This document shows, one piece after another, positions 41,877-50,796 of a stretch of DNA of 50,796 bases. The stretch comes from Pelagibacterales bacterium SAG-MED49 (lineage in GTDB: Bacteria > Pseudomonadota > Alphaproteobacteria > Pelagibacterales > Pelagibacteraceae), in assembly GCA_014653365.1 (NCBI GenBank), contig JACWEQ010000007.1, positions 1 to 50,796 on the forward strand, given 5' to 3'. The position numbers were made by a program, and so were the translations under genes. Below the pieces are notes generated by a model. It ran no database searches. It was given only the letters and a program-made list of their open reading frames with translations, and was not told the origin of the DNA. Every line of letters starts with the position of its first letter. Position 1 is the first letter of the stretch.

Positions 41877-42958
41877 TGTTTTTAATCGTTACTAGATCAT
41901 TTCCACCAGAGCTTGGTGGTATGCAAAGTTTAATGTGGGGTCTTTCAAGAGAATTATCTAAAAACTATATAATTAAAGTAATTGCAGATTATATAGAAAA
42001 TCATAAAAGCTTTGATGAGCAAGCGTCTTTTTCAATAGAAAGAGTTGGTGGTCCCAAATTACTTAGAAAATATAGAAAAGCATATCTAATAGATGAGTTT
42101 GTTAAAGGTAACAAAATAGAAGGAGTTATTGCAGATCACTGGAAAAGTTTAGAGCATTTAAAAAATGATAAAAAAAAATATTGCCTAATTCATGGAAAAG
42201 AAATTAATCACAATAAAGGATCGAGTATTAATAAGCGTATTGTGAAAGTTTTAGATAATGTTGAAAAAGTAATTGCAAATTCAGAATATACAAAAAATTT
42301 AGCTATAGAAATTGGGATAAAGAAAGAAAAGATTATAATTATTAATCCAGGAATAGATCCTATAAAAAATGTAGATCAAAAATCATTAGATAAAGTAGAA
42401 AGTTTACTTAGTGTTAAATCACCAAGATTAATTACAGTTTCAAGGTTTGATAAAAGAAAAAATCATGAAAAGATTGTTATGTCCTTAAGAAATCTAAAAC
42501 AAATATATCCTGATATAGTCTATATTTGTATTGGCTATGGTGATGAAGAAGATAATATTAAAAGCTTAGTTAAAGAATTAGATCTTGAGGCTCAAGTAAT
42601 GTTTTTTAATGACATAAATGATGATTTAAAGAATGCTTTAATTGCTAAATCTAATATATTTGTAATGCCTTCTGTTATTCATAAATCTTCAGTAGAAGGT
42701 TTTGGTATAGCGTATACAGAAGCTGCTCAGTATGGCATTCCATCAATTGGTGGTAAAGATGGTGGAGCATCTGACGCTATTGATCATGAAAAAACTGGTT
42801 TAATTTGTGATGGGAATAATTTAGATGAAATTTATTCATCAATTAATTTAATGCTAGAAAATAAAAAATATTTAGAATATGGAAAGAATGCAAAGAATTT
42901 TGTCTCAAAGTTCTATTGGTCTAATATTGTTGAACAATATAAAGATATCTTAAACTAA
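41876..42958 (+). CDS. Glycosyltransferase family 4 (GT-B)
   Basis: A 360-residue GT-B glycosyltransferase. N-terminal FPPELGGMQSLMWGLSREL (10-28) is the usual acceptor-domain loop; the donor domain has VSRFDKRKNHE near 184-194, GYGDEEDNIKSLV near 213, and the ExxxxxxxE motif EGFGIAYTEAAQYGIPSIG near 267-285. It transfers a sugar from a nucleotide-sugar donor, probably for surface glycolipid or polysaccharide. Donor and acceptor are unknown. One base overlap with the thioredoxin-like gene suggests co-transcription. Confidence 0.88.
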   Translation: MFLIVTRSFPPELGGMQSLMWGLSRELSKNYIIKVIADYIENHKSFDEQASFSIERVGGPKLLRKYRKAYLIDEFVKGNKIEGVIADHWKSLEHLKNDKKKYCLIHGKEINHNKGSSINKRIVKVLDNVEKVIANSEYTKNLAIEIGIKKEKIIIINPGIDPIKNVDQKSLDKVESLLSVKSPRLITVSRFDKRKNHEKIVMSLRNLKQIYPDIVYICIGYGDEEDNIKSLVKELDLEAQVMFFNDINDDLKNALIAKSNIFVMPSVIHKSSVEGFGIAYTEAAQYGIPSIGGKDGGASDAIDHEKTGLICDGNNLDEIYSSINLMLENKKYLEYGKNAKNFVSKFYWSNIVEQYKDILN

Positions 42959-42997
42959 GATTGTTTATACCTCAGTTATACTTATAGTAATTTATTA

Positions 42998-43885
42998 ATG
43001 TCCAATAATAAATTAGCAATTTTCTTAATCATCATTTCTGTTTTTTTTGGCACTGTTATGCTTTCATTTTTAAAGATAGCTCAAGAAGATGTAAATGTTT
43101 ATGTGGCTGGTTTTTTTAGATTTTTTTTAGGGTTAGTAATTATTTTACCTTACATAATTAAAAAAAAAGATGCTGTTCTCAAAACACCTCATCTTAAAAA
43201 ACATTTCTTAAGAGCAATACTTGGTCTACCAGCAATGCTTTTATATTTTTCAGCTTTAGTATTGCTTCCTATTGAAAAACTCACTGCAATTTCTTTTGTT
43301 GTACCTTTAATGGTAACAATACTTGCGGTATTTTTTTTAGGAGAGAAAATTTATATTTATAGAACTTTAGCTTTAATCCTGGGTTTTAGCGGAATGCTAG
43401 TTATCATTCGTCCTGGTTTTATTGATATTTCTATTGGGGTATATATGGTTTTATTTTCAGCATTACTTTGGTCAATTAATATAATTATAACTAAAAAAAT
43501 TTCTAAAGATGATAGTGCAATTACTATTCTAGCTTATCAGTCTATTTTTATGAGCATACTTAGTTTCTTTATTGTTTTATTTTTTTGGGAAATGCCTAGT
43601 TTAAAAACTTTTATTTACCTAGTTTTATCAGCTATTTGTGGAACAGTTTTACACTTAACACTAAACCATGCTTTTAAACTAGTGGATGTAAGTATGACTC
43701 AACCTTATTCTTTTTTAAATTTAGTTTTTGCATCAATTATTGGATATTATGTGTTTGATGAAATTCCAGATGCTTATACTTGGATTGGCGCAAGTATAAT
43801 ATTTATTGGAGTACTAATAATCTCATATAGGGAAATGAAACTAGATAAAGAGATAATTAGAAAAAGAGTTGATATTAAATCTTAA
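42998..43885 (+). CDS. EamA/DMT-family inner-membrane transporter
   Basis: A 295-residue protein with about ten helices in two EamA repeats, closing in a basic cytoplasmic tail. FFRFFLGLVIILPYII (36-51) and FLGEKIYIYRTLALILGFSGMLV (104-126, in part) are typical. It is the third DMT transporter in the window and the substrate is unknown. Its stop overlaps that of the convergent tctA by 4 bp. Confidence 0.85.
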   Translation: MSNNKLAIFLIIISVFFGTVMLSFLKIAQEDVNVYVAGFFRFFLGLVIILPYIIKKKDAVLKTPHLKKHFLRAILGLPAMLLYFSALVLLPIEKLTAISFVVPLMVTILAVFFLGEKIYIYRTLALILGFSGMLVIIRPGFIDISIGVYMVLFSALLWSINIIITKKISKDDSAITILAYQSIFMSILSFFIVLFFWEMPSLKTFIYLVLSAICGTVLHLTLNHAFKLVDVSMTQPYSFLNLVFASIIGYYVFDEIPDAYTWIGASIIFIGVLIISYREMKLDKEIIRKRVDIKS

Positions 43886-45381
43886 TTTTTTTTAGCAATT
43901 GTTTTATAAATTTGCCATCCAACAATAAGAATTGTTGTAGATAATATACAGGCTGTAAGAGTTCTATCCCATAAAAACGTCCATGAACCATCACTCAATA
44001 ATAAAGATCTTCTTAAATTTTCTTCCATCAGTCCTCCTAGAACAAAAGCTAAAATAAGAGGTGGCATTGGAAAATCGTATAAGCGCATAAAAGTTGCAAC
44101 TACAGCAATTCCGATCATCAAATAGATATCAAAATTATTAAATGACATTACATAAATTCCTGTAATTGAAAAAAATAATATAAGTGGAATTAAATAATTT
44201 TTTGGAACAGCTAAAATTCTAGCTATGTAAGGAATTAAAGGTAAATTTAAAATAAGTAATACTACCATTCCAATATACATTGACATAATAACTGACCAGA
44301 ATATTTCAGGGTTAGTCATATAAAGTCTTGGACCTGGTTGAATACCAAAGCCTAATAGAGCACCTAACATTACAGCAGTAGTTCCACTTCCTGGTATACC
44401 TAAAGTTAACAATGGAACAAATGCACCAGAACACGCTGCATTATTTGCAGTCTCAGGTGCAGCTAATCCATGAACACTACCTTTTCCAAATTTTTCTTTC
44501 TCTTTATCATTAACTAAATTTCTCTCCATTCCATATGCTAGAAAAGATGCAATAGTAGCGCCTGCTCCTGGCAATACACCAATTAAAAATCCAATAATAG
44601 ATGTTCGGGGAATAGTTTTTAACATCTTGGCTCTTTCTTCTTTATCAATCTTAATTGAACCTAGTTCGGTTAAGGATACTTGTTTTGCAGCAGCTGTGGG
44701 ATCATTACGTTTTAAAATAATAGTTAAAGCTTCACTCATTGCAAATGTTGCCATTACAACTAGAACAAAACTTATCCCATCTGTTAAATTCATATTATTA
44801 AATGTAAATCTTGTAATATCTGATAAACTATCTTGACCAACTGATGCTAACATTAAGCCAAGAACTACCATCATCATTGCTTTAATAAATTGACCTTTAG
44901 ATGAAAAAGCAGCGATAGCTGTTAAACCTAAAATCATCAAAGCAAAATAATCTGGTGATCTAAAAGATAAACTAACTTTTGATAAACTCGGTGCTAGAAA
45001 TAATAAATAAATTGCAGCAAGTGTTCCACCTGCAAAAGAACTCCATGCAGCTATTGCTAATGCTTTTCCAGCTTTACCTTGTTGTGCCATTGGATAACCA
45101 TCAAATGAAGTTGCAACAGTTCCAGGAACACCAGGTGCGTTTAATAATATTGAAGAAGTTGATCCACCAAATACAGCACCATAATAAACACCGGCCATTA
45201 AAATTAATCCAGTTGCTGGATCAAAACCATATGTAATTGGTATCATTAACGCAATTGCTGTCATTGGTCCAAGGCCTGGCAACATTCCTATAATTGTTCC
45301 AAAAAAACAACCAATCATTACCATAAATATATTTTGAAACGTAAGTGCTGTTGTTAAACCAATTAAAATTCCTTCAATCAT
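43882..45381 (-). CDS. tctA: Tripartite tricarboxylate transporter large permease (TctA)
   Basis: The 499-residue large membrane subunit of a TTT carboxylate importer, with about 11-12 helices. Diagnostic segments are GMLPGLGPMTAIALMIP (32-48), the GGSTSSILLNAPGVPGT loop (72-88), GVLPGAGATIASFLAYG near 265-281 and ETANNAACSGAFVPLLTLGIPGS near 309-331. Overlap of 4 bp with tctB indicates coupling. The substrate, set by TctC, is a di- or tricarboxylate or related acid. Confidence 0.94.
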   Translation of the reverse strand: MIEGILIGLTTALTFQNIFMVMIGCFFGTIIGMLPGLGPMTAIALMIPITYGFDPATGLILMAGVYYGAVFGGSTSSILLNAPGVPGTVATSFDGYPMAQQGKAGKALAIAAWSSFAGGTLAAIYLLFLAPSLSKVSLSFRSPDYFALMILGLTAIAAFSSKGQFIKAMMMVVLGLMLASVGQDSLSDITRFTFNNMNLTDGISFVLVVMATFAMSEALTIILKRNDPTAAAKQVSLTELGSIKIDKEERAKMLKTIPRTSIIGFLIGVLPGAGATIASFLAYGMERNLVNDKEKEKFGKGSVHGLAAPETANNAACSGAFVPLLTLGIPGSGTTAVMLGALLGFGIQPGPRLYMTNPEIFWSVIMSMYIGMVVLLILNLPLIPYIARILAVPKNYLIPLILFFSITGIYVMSFNNFDIYLMIGIAVVATFMRLYDFPMPPLILAFVLGGLMEENLRRSLLLSDGSWTFLWDRTLTACILSTTILIVGWQIYKTIAKKN

Positions 45382-45848
45382 CCCATCACTCCAATTAACT
45401 TTAAAAATGGATCTCTAAGATAAATTTCAAGAACACCATGTAATAAGTACATGAATGCTGCAACAAATGGAAAAGACAGCATAAAGATTAATACCCATCT
45501 TCTCTCACCTAGAAAATAATATGAGCCCATTAAAAAGAGAGAAGTCGTTAAAAAATAACCAACTTTTAAGATGGTTGCTCCATAAATAATTGCGATTAAA
45601 ACTAAAATTCCTGTTTTTTTATATTCTAAAGTTTTGTGCTCTATTTTAATTGTATTTGGATCTGGTAAAATTAATTTTAATCCTGAAAAAAATAAACCAG
45701 CATAACCCAAGTAAATTGGAAAGGTTCTGGCATTAAAAGGTGCATTTTCATCAAATGCAAAAACTTGAATTTGGTAAGCAGTATATAAATAAAATGCTGA
45801 AAAAATAAAAAAGAGCAGTGATATAATTTTTGTAGTATTTATATTCAC
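45378..45848 (-). CDS. tctB: Tripartite tricarboxylate transporter small permease (TctB)
   Basis: A 156-residue membrane protein with four helices (about 8-26, 43-59, 77-108 as a pair, 115-140). NARTFPIYLGYAGLFFSGL (39-57) is the family-like loop-helix. It partners with TctA. It lies 28 bp after tctC and overlaps tctA by 4 bp, in the order C-B-A seen in many TTT operons. Confidence 0.88.
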   Translation of the reverse strand: MNINTTKIISLLFFIFSAFYLYTAYQIQVFAFDENAPFNARTFPIYLGYAGLFFSGLKLILPDPNTIKIEHKTLEYKKTGILVLIAIIYGATILKVGYFLTTSLFLMGSYYFLGERRWVLIFMLSFPFVAAFMYLLHGVLEIYLRDPFLKLIGVMG

Positions 45849-45876
45849 TGCTCTAATTTTTAAATAACCCTAAAGA

Positions 45877-46857
45877 TTATATAACTCCTAATTTCTTCAT
45901 AAGAGCTGTCATTTCTTCTGTTTGTTTTTCTAAGAAAGATACAAACTTGTCACCTGGATTGTAAATATTAACCCAAGCATTTCTTGCTCTAACATTTTCC
46001 CATTCAGAAGTTTTCTGTACATCGCCTAGCATTTTAGCAATTGCATTTTTATCTGCACTGCTCATACCTGGAGGGCCAAAAAATCCTCTCCAGTTAACAA
46101 ATTGTACATCATATCCTTGTTCTTTAAGAGTTGGTGCATCTGGAGCATCAGAAACTCTTGAAGGAGCAGTAATACCAATAATTGTTACTTGGTCTCTTGC
46201 ACCCATCAATTCACCTAAACCTGTAGAGATAATTTGAGTCTCTCCAGATAAAAGTCCAGCTAACGCTTTTCCACCAGCATCGTAAGGAATATAAGCTACA
46301 TCATTTGGATTAGCACCAGCAGCTTGGAAAGCTAAAGCACCAATTAAATGGTCCATGCTTCCTCTTACTGATCCACCAGCCATTTTGATTGAGCTTGGAT
46401 TTTTCTTATATGCATCAACTACATCTTTAAAGTTTTTGTAAGGTGAGTTTTTTGCAACTGCAATCGCACCATAGTCACCAATTACACCAGCGATCGGTAC
46501 AACATCTTTATAAGATAAAGTGCCACTTCCACTCACGTAACCTTTGTGTCTAGTGATTGATCTTAAAACTAATGGTGTAGATTGAACTAAAACTGTATTT
46601 GCAGGTTTAGTATTAATCATAAAAGCTAATGCTTTTCCACCACCACCACCTGACATATTTTCAAATGATGCACTTTTTAACATACCAGCTTTTGTCAAAG
46701 CTTCTCCAGTACCTCTAGCAGTTCCATCCCAACCACCACCAGCGCCACCACCAATTACGAAATGAATTTTATCAATCGCGATTGAACTAGTTGTAGTTGC
46801 TGAGAATAATAGGATTGCTGAAAATAATACTGAAACTATTCTTTTTAAGTTTTTCAT
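45877..46857 (-). CDS. tctC: Tripartite tricarboxylate transporter binding protein (TctC)
   Basis: A 326-residue periplasmic binding protein with a signal peptide of about 27 residues (KNLKR, hydrophobic core, cleavage near SIA). Mature features are a glycine-rich GGGAGGGWDGTARG (36-49), GGSVRGSMDHL near 161 and a PYDAGGKALAGLLSGE segment, all TctC/Bug-type. GAGAGGGA at a suitable distance before ATG 46857 is a strong ribosome-binding site. The binding site suggests a carboxylate but not which one. Confidence 0.92.
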   Translation of the reverse strand: MKNLKRIVSVLFSAILLFSATTTSSIAIDKIHFVIGGGAGGGWDGTARGTGEALTKAGMLKSASFENMSGGGGGKALAFMINTKPANTVLVQSTPLVLRSITRHKGYVSGSGTLSYKDVVPIAGVIGDYGAIAVAKNSPYKNFKDVVDAYKKNPSSIKMAGGSVRGSMDHLIGALAFQAAGANPNDVAYIPYDAGGKALAGLLSGETQIISTGLGELMGARDQVTIIGITAPSRVSDAPDAPTLKEQGYDVQFVNWRGFFGPPGMSSADKNAIAKMLGDVQKTSEWENVRARNAWVNIYNPGDKFVSFLEKQTEEMTALMKKLGVI

Positions 46858-47073
46858 TATTTTTCCCTCTCTAATTTAAAAAACGTAGTAAATTATAGTA
46901 TAAATATTAATGCAACTTATAATTTTATTATTCAACTGATGATTGATTCTAATTATTAAGATAAAAACCTAGTATTATTTATTAATAAATTTTATTAAAA
47001 AAATTAAACTTCACTTTTTACGCTAATTTCTTTTCTGTTATTTTTTTTTAAAGTGGTGATAGAAGAACTGATA

Positions 47074-48150
47074 ATGAAAGAGACTAAGGTTACTTTTTAT
47101 TATTCAAGTTTTAAACAACTTTTCTCTAAAAGGTTTGTTTCAGTAATCTTAATTTCAATTCCTAGTGCGATAGTTGCTGACTATTTCAATATTCCTTTAG
47201 CTTGGATGTTAGGACCAATGATTGTGACATCTATTTCTGCATTAGCTGGACTAAAAGTTGTAATGCCTAAAATAGCTCTAAGTTCGATTTTAATAATCCT
47301 TGGACTTCATATAGGTAACTACATTGATCAAAACTTATTTAATCAGATGATTAATTGGATTTGGACATCAGTAATAATGCTTATCTATATAATCATCTGT
47401 ATTTTGATTGTATCGAAATATCTTCAAAAATTTTCAGGTTATGGTGAAAAAGCTTCAATATTCTCTGCAGCGCCAGGAGCTTTAGGTCCATTAATGATTT
47501 TAGCAGAAAATGAAAAAACTGATTTGTCTCAAGTAGCAACTTCACATTTAATAAGATTGCTTATCATCATAACTGTTATTCCATTTATTATTGTTAATAA
47601 CACTGGTTCAGAAACATTACTATTAGATAACATTGATTATAAATCTCAAAATCATCTAAATCTAATTTTACTTATCATTGCATCTTTATTTTTTATTTTT
47701 ATTTTTGATAAAATTAGAGTTCCAGCAGCTTTATTATCAGGAACATTATTTGCTAGTGGATTATTACAAATTACAGATATTGCTTCATACAAATTGCCTG
47801 ATGCATCAATTAATTTTTGCCTTTTAATTTTAGGTGCTTCTGTTGGATGCAGATTTGCTGAAAAAACTATTAAAGAAATTGCTAACAACTCACTTCATAG
47901 TGTGGTTGCTACAACTATATTGGTCTTGCTAGGTTTAATTGCAGCTTATGTTGCAACATTCTTTGTTGATACAAATATTCTAACATTAATATTATCTTTT
48001 AGTCCTGGTGGAATTTATGAAGTAGCTGTTATAGCTATTGCTTTTGATCTAGATCCAGACTTTGTCGCATTTCATCACATAATAAGATTACTTTTTATAC
48101 TTTTCACTGTTCCAATATTCTTAAGAATATTAGAAAAACTTAAGAAATAA
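47074..48150 (+). CDS. AbrB-family (PF05145-type) membrane protein
   Basis: A roughly 358-residue membrane protein with about ten helices in two repeated halves; each half contains a PLAWMLGPMIVTS / PAALLSGTLFASG segment and an SAAPGALGPLMILAE / FSPGGIYEVAVIA segment. This is the AbrB duplication family, unrelated to the Bacillus DNA-binding AbrB despite the name. Members are commonly found beside TctABC systems, as here (divergent from tctC), and may be transporters. The frame also offers a GTG at 47053, but the ATG at 47074 is preferred; neither has a strong ribosome-binding site. Confidence 0.82.
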   Translation: MKETKVTFYYSSFKQLFSKRFVSVILISIPSAIVADYFNIPLAWMLGPMIVTSISALAGLKVVMPKIALSSILIILGLHIGNYIDQNLFNQMINWIWTSVIMLIYIIICILIVSKYLQKFSGYGEKASIFSAAPGALGPLMILAENEKTDLSQVATSHLIRLLIIITVIPFIIVNNTGSETLLLDNIDYKSQNHLNLILLIIASLFFIFIFDKIRVPAALLSGTLFASGLLQITDIASYKLPDASINFCLLILGASVGCRFAEKTIKEIANNSLHSVVATTILVLLGLIAAYVATFFVDTNILTLILSFSPGGIYEVAVIAIAFDLDPDFVAFHHIIRLLFILFTVPIFLRILEKLKK

Positions 48151-49081
48151 TCTCAGACAATCTTATAAAAACTTTTTCTGCAGTTAATTTTGGTAACTCT
48201 GGTGCTTGTATTGCTTTAAAGTTTTCTCTTTCAATACTGACTTTAAAAGGAGTTGTATGCGATCCAAATAATGCAATTCCTTTAGAACCTAAATGAGCTG
48301 CCATATGAGCAGGTCCTGTATCATTAGCAACTACAAATGAACTGTCTTTAATCAATGCAGCTAACTGAGGAATATCTAAAGCTTTACCATTATCTAAAAC
48401 ACAAAGCGCATTAATACTTGATGCATCTTTAATTTCACCTGGGCCAGGCGCAATAACTACTTTAAATTTATTTTCTAATTTTTCATTAATCATAGAAATT
48501 AAATCATTATAATAAGGCCATTTCTTTGATGTTAAATGAGTTGAGCAAAAAGGAAAAAGAACAATATATTTTTCTAATTGATGATAATTTTTTATTTGAG
48601 ATATATCAGATAAACTCCAAGAAAAATCAGGGCTTAAAGTATGACTGGTATTAATTCCAGAACTTTTTAATTGATGATTAAATCTATATAAAACTGAGTC
48701 TTTATCAAAATCGTCTTTTGTAGTTCCTTCAGGTAAAGTTGTTTCTGTAGATGACCATCTATCTTTTAAAGCTTTAGGAAATAATATATTTTTATAAAAC
48801 GTTGTTCTGCTTGAGTTTTGAAGATCATAAACTTTAGAAAATTTGTATTTCTTAATATTTTTCATCAATGAATATAAATAGATGAGATTTAACCTTGATA
48901 ACCTCTTATCTAGAATAACATTTGAAATATGTGGATTTTTTTTAAATAAATCAAAATAAGGTTTTGTGGTCATTAAATGAATTTCATCATTTTTATGATG
49001 TTTAGAAATATCTCTTATTGCACCAGAAATCTGGACAATATCGCCCAATGAACCAAGCTTTATAATTAAAATATTTTTCAT
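48140..49081 (-). CDS. Glycosyltransferase family 9 (heptosyltransferase-like)
   Basis: A 313-residue GT-B enzyme of the lipopolysaccharide heptosyltransferase family. N-terminal NILIIKLGSLGDIVQISGAI (3-22) is the signature; VVANDTGPAHMAAHLG near 256-271 and ALFGSHTTPFKVS near 276-288 form the ADP-heptose site. It adds a sugar to the LPS core or another surface glycan. An ATG at 49099 is in frame, but the family start pattern begins at the ATG at 49081. It converges on the AbrB-type gene with an 11-bp overlap. Confidence 0.87.
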   Translation of the reverse strand: MKNILIIKLGSLGDIVQISGAIRDISKHHKNDEIHLMTTKPYFDLFKKNPHISNVILDKRLSRLNLIYLYSLMKNIKKYKFSKVYDLQNSSRTTFYKNILFPKALKDRWSSTETTLPEGTTKDDFDKDSVLYRFNHQLKSSGINTSHTLSPDFSWSLSDISQIKNYHQLEKYIVLFPFCSTHLTSKKWPYYNDLISMINEKLENKFKVVIAPGPGEIKDASSINALCVLDNGKALDIPQLAALIKDSSFVVANDTGPAHMAAHLGSKGIALFGSHTTPFKVSIERENFKAIQAPELPKLTAEKVFIRLSEIIS

Positions 49082-49197
49082 GATTTTGTAACTTAACATA
49101 ATATTATTTATTATGCATATTTGTTATATCTTAGATGTGTTATTTTCATGTTAGAGTTTAAATTTTAGGATATATTATAAAGTAATAATAATATGAA

Positions 49198-49587
49198 ATG
49201 AATAAAATTCTTGTAGAAGTATCTGCGGGTGAACTATTAGATAAAATTTCTATTTTAGAAATTAAAAAAGATAAAATTAAAGATCCAAAAAAATTAGAAT
49301 ATATATTAGATGAATTATCTATATTAAAAAAAGAATTCGAAAGTAATATTAAGTCTGACATAAAACTTGATCAATTATATCAGTCTTTAAAAATAATTAA
49401 TGCAAGACTTTGGGTAATTGAAGATGACAAAAGAAAATGTGAAAAAGAAAAAGATTTTACAGAAAATTTTATTAAACTTTCAAGAGATGTTCATATCTTA
49501 AATGATGATCGTGCTAAAATTAAATTAAAAATTAATGATTATACGGGATCAAAGATTAAAGAAATTAAAGAATACACTAACTATTAA
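49198..49587 (+). CDS. DUF6165-family protein
   Basis: A 129-residue, highly charged, mostly helical protein. ILVEVSAGELLDKISILEIK (4-23), the INARLWVIEDDKRKCE region (67-82) and LNDDRAKIKLKIND near 102-115 match the DUF6165 pattern. Its function is unknown; relatives are found among surface-glycan genes, which agrees with the glycosyltransferase next door. The long heptad-like Leu/Lys pattern in the middle suggests a helical bundle. It overlaps the end of the convergent dioxygenase gene by 11 bp. Confidence 0.7.
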   Translation: MNKILVEVSAGELLDKISILEIKKDKIKDPKKLEYILDELSILKKEFESNIKSDIKLDQLYQSLKIINARLWVIEDDKRKCEKEKDFTENFIKLSRDVHILNDDRAKIKLKINDYTGSKIKEIKEYTNY

Positions 49588-50365
49588 ACACTTTTGGAAA
49601 CCAATCTTCTCTCATTAAATCTCCACTGTTAAGATTTATACCATCAAATGGTGGTGAAGTTGGTCCACCTCTATCTAAAAATCTTACATCATCCCCTATA
49701 AATCTCATTGAGAATGCCCTTCTTTGTTTTAATGTTTTATTTGCACTTGAACCATGAACAATTTTAAAATTAAACAATACTGCGTCTCCTAAATTTAATT
49801 CTGGTATTAATATATCTTGTTTAAATTCTTCAAATTTTGGTAAATCCATAAACAAACTATCATCTTTATACCAAGATTGATTATTAGACCATTTTGTTGG
49901 TCTAACTAGTCTTCTCCATTTATGTGAACCACTAATTAATTGAAGATTATTTTTTTGGTTAACTTCATCTAGTGGTATCCAAAAACTTCCAGTATCATTA
50001 CCATTAACACAATAATATGGCATATCTTGATGCCAAGGAGTTTCCTTGATAGTTCCTGGCTCTTTAATAAAAATATGATCATGAAAAATTTGTGATGACT
50101 TTGAGGATTTGGCTTCAGCAAATATTTGTGCAGCTAGTGAACTAAAAATACAATCTTTAAACTCTTCTATTCTTTGCCAGTTACAATAATCTTCAAAAAA
50201 TCTTCCTTTCTTATCTGTAACATTTTCCCTTCCGTGCTTACTTGGATTATCTAAAACTTTTTGAAATCCTGCTCTTAATGGTTCAATCCATTCTTTAAAA
50301 ACATCTTTGATAATTATTACACCAAAGTTCTGATAATCTTCGATTTGTTTTTTTGAAAGAAGCAT
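49577..50365 (-). CDS. Phytanoyl-CoA-dioxygenase (PhyH) family Fe(II)/2-oxoglutarate oxygenase
   Basis: A 262-residue double-stranded beta-helix oxygenase. The iron triad is His112-x-Asp114 (WHQDMPYY) and His204 (IVHGSSAN), and Arg215 or Arg216 (KQRRAFSMR) should bind 2-oxoglutarate. These enzymes hydroxylate small molecules; relatives include ectoine hydroxylase and antibiotic oxygenases. The substrate is not determined; the region gives no close partner except a permease 7 bp upstream on the same strand. Confidence 0.87.
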   Translation of the reverse strand: MLLSKKQIEDYQNFGVIIIKDVFKEWIEPLRAGFQKVLDNPSKHGRENVTDKKGRFFEDYCNWQRIEEFKDCIFSSLAAQIFAEAKSSKSSQIFHDHIFIKEPGTIKETPWHQDMPYYCVNGNDTGSFWIPLDEVNQKNNLQLISGSHKWRRLVRPTKWSNNQSWYKDDSLFMDLPKFEEFKQDILIPELNLGDAVLFNFKIVHGSSANKTLKQRRAFSMRFIGDDVRFLDRGGPTSPPFDGINLNSGDLMREDWFPKVFNS

Positions 50366-50372
50366 TTAATCT

Positions 50373-50796
50373 TTATTGAAAACTATATTTTTTTTCTAAA
50401 TATTTAATTAAATTATGAATTATAAATGTCATAAATAAATAAATACCACCAGCAACAATAAAAACTTCTATTGGTTTAAATGTTGTCGAAATAATATATT
50501 TAGCAACTCCAGTTAGATCCATCAAAGTTACTGTACTTGCCAAAGAAGTTCCTTTCATCATTAGAATTATTTCATTTCCATATGCAGGTAATGATTGTCT
50601 AATAGCAATTGGTATTTGAATTTTATAAAAGATAATTTTATTTGAAATTCCTAAACTTTTACCAGCCTCAATAATGCCAGGTTTAATAGTTTGAAAAGCT
50701 GATCTTAATATCTCGGATGTATAAGCACCTGTGTTTAGTGCAAAAGCTATAATTGCACACCAATAAGGTTCTTTTAAAATGACCCAAAGAAATGTT
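50373..50796 (-). CDS. Polar amino-acid ABC transporter permease, C-terminal part
   Basis: The frame is open from the stop at 50373 to the end of the window, giving at least 140 residues; the start lies outside. It has the HisM/ArtM-type segments AFALNTGAYTSEILR and the EAA loop EAGKSLGISNKIIFYKIQIP, then helices ending in IKYLEKKYSF. This is an inner-membrane subunit of an amino-acid or opine importer. A short ATG reading of 62 residues inside it is only an internal start. It is 7 bp from the PhyH gene on the same strand, so the two may share a transcript. Confidence 0.9.
   Translation of the reverse strand, partial: TFLWVILKEPYWCAIIAFALNTGAYTSEILRSAFQTIKPGIIEAGKSLGISNKIIFYKIQIPIAIRQSLPAYGNEIILMMKGTSLASTVTLMDLTGVAKYIISTTFKPIEVFIVAGGIYLFMTFIIHNLIKYLEKKYSFQ

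Noticed and set aside
1..50796. Mobile elements, prophage, CRISPR or plasmid origin
   Set aside because: No transposase, integrase, direct-repeat array, phage structural gene or replication gene was found on either strand.

Overview
The window looks like a piece of a streamlined marine alphaproteobacterial chromosome of the SAR11 (Pelagibacterales) type. It is strongly AT-rich, proteins are rich in Lys/Ile/Asn, most spacers are under 50 bp and neighbouring genes often overlap by a few bases. No phage, insertion sequence, CRISPR array, rRNA or tRNA gene was seen. The species assignment is inference from style and gene content, not from a marker gene.

Layout. 1-3873: end of a phosphoglycolate phosphatase-like gene, then a tight methylcitrate operon (prpD-prpB-prpC). 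3889-7477: nrdA-nrdB (class I ribonucleotide reductase) plus a small FkbM methyltransferase, with a nearly leaderless promoter overlapped by a candidate NrdR box pair. 7636-11496: phosphoglucomutase/phosphomannomutase, the only long non-coding gap (9091-9518; a possible small ORF and a GC-rich hairpin), a HIT protein, a DUF2061 protein and malonyl-CoA decarboxylase. 11644-21073: a catabolic block with aldehyde dehydrogenase, VOC protein, two homocysteine S-methyltransferase-like enzymes, NylB-like serine hydrolase, CitE-like lyase, drug/metabolite exporters, amidase and Fe-dependent alcohol dehydrogenase. 22039-29973: a betaine-type ABC importer (ATPase, a permease with two fused permease domains, binding protein) with a DMSO/biotin-sulfoxide-reductase-like molybdoenzyme and a GcvT-like folate methyltransferase inserted between permease and binding protein. 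30027-34742: TauE, DusA and a TRAP transporter. 34833-41301: CaiB-type CoA transferase, RNA polymerase omega with a long acidic tail, MFS transporter, beta-hydroxyacid dehydrogenase, FMN-binding protein, and a cluster of hydratase, DUF1330 protein, cis-3-chloroacrylate-dehalogenase-like tautomerase and gamma-carbonic anhydrase. 41322-50796: thioredoxin-like protein, glycosyltransferases, tripartite tricarboxylate transporter (TctABC) with an AbrB-type membrane protein, DUF6165, a PhyH-family dioxygenase and the end of an amino-acid ABC permease.

How it fits together. The window is dominated by uptake systems driven by a binding protein and by enzymes for small methylated or carboxylated marine metabolites. 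The most interesting unit is the betaine transporter/molybdoenzyme/GcvT cluster. Residues Tyr114, Trp116 and Ser147 of the molybdoenzyme line up with the S-oxide reductases (DMSO reductase and BisC) rather than with TMAO reductase. With no export signal and a folate-type demethylase next door, this suggests import of a methylated sulfoxide osmolyte, its reduction in the cytoplasm, and transfer of its methyl group to tetrahydrofolate. That pathway is a hypothesis. The second highlight is a tautomerase that keeps all six catalytic residues of cis-3-chloroacrylic acid dehalogenase at the same positions.
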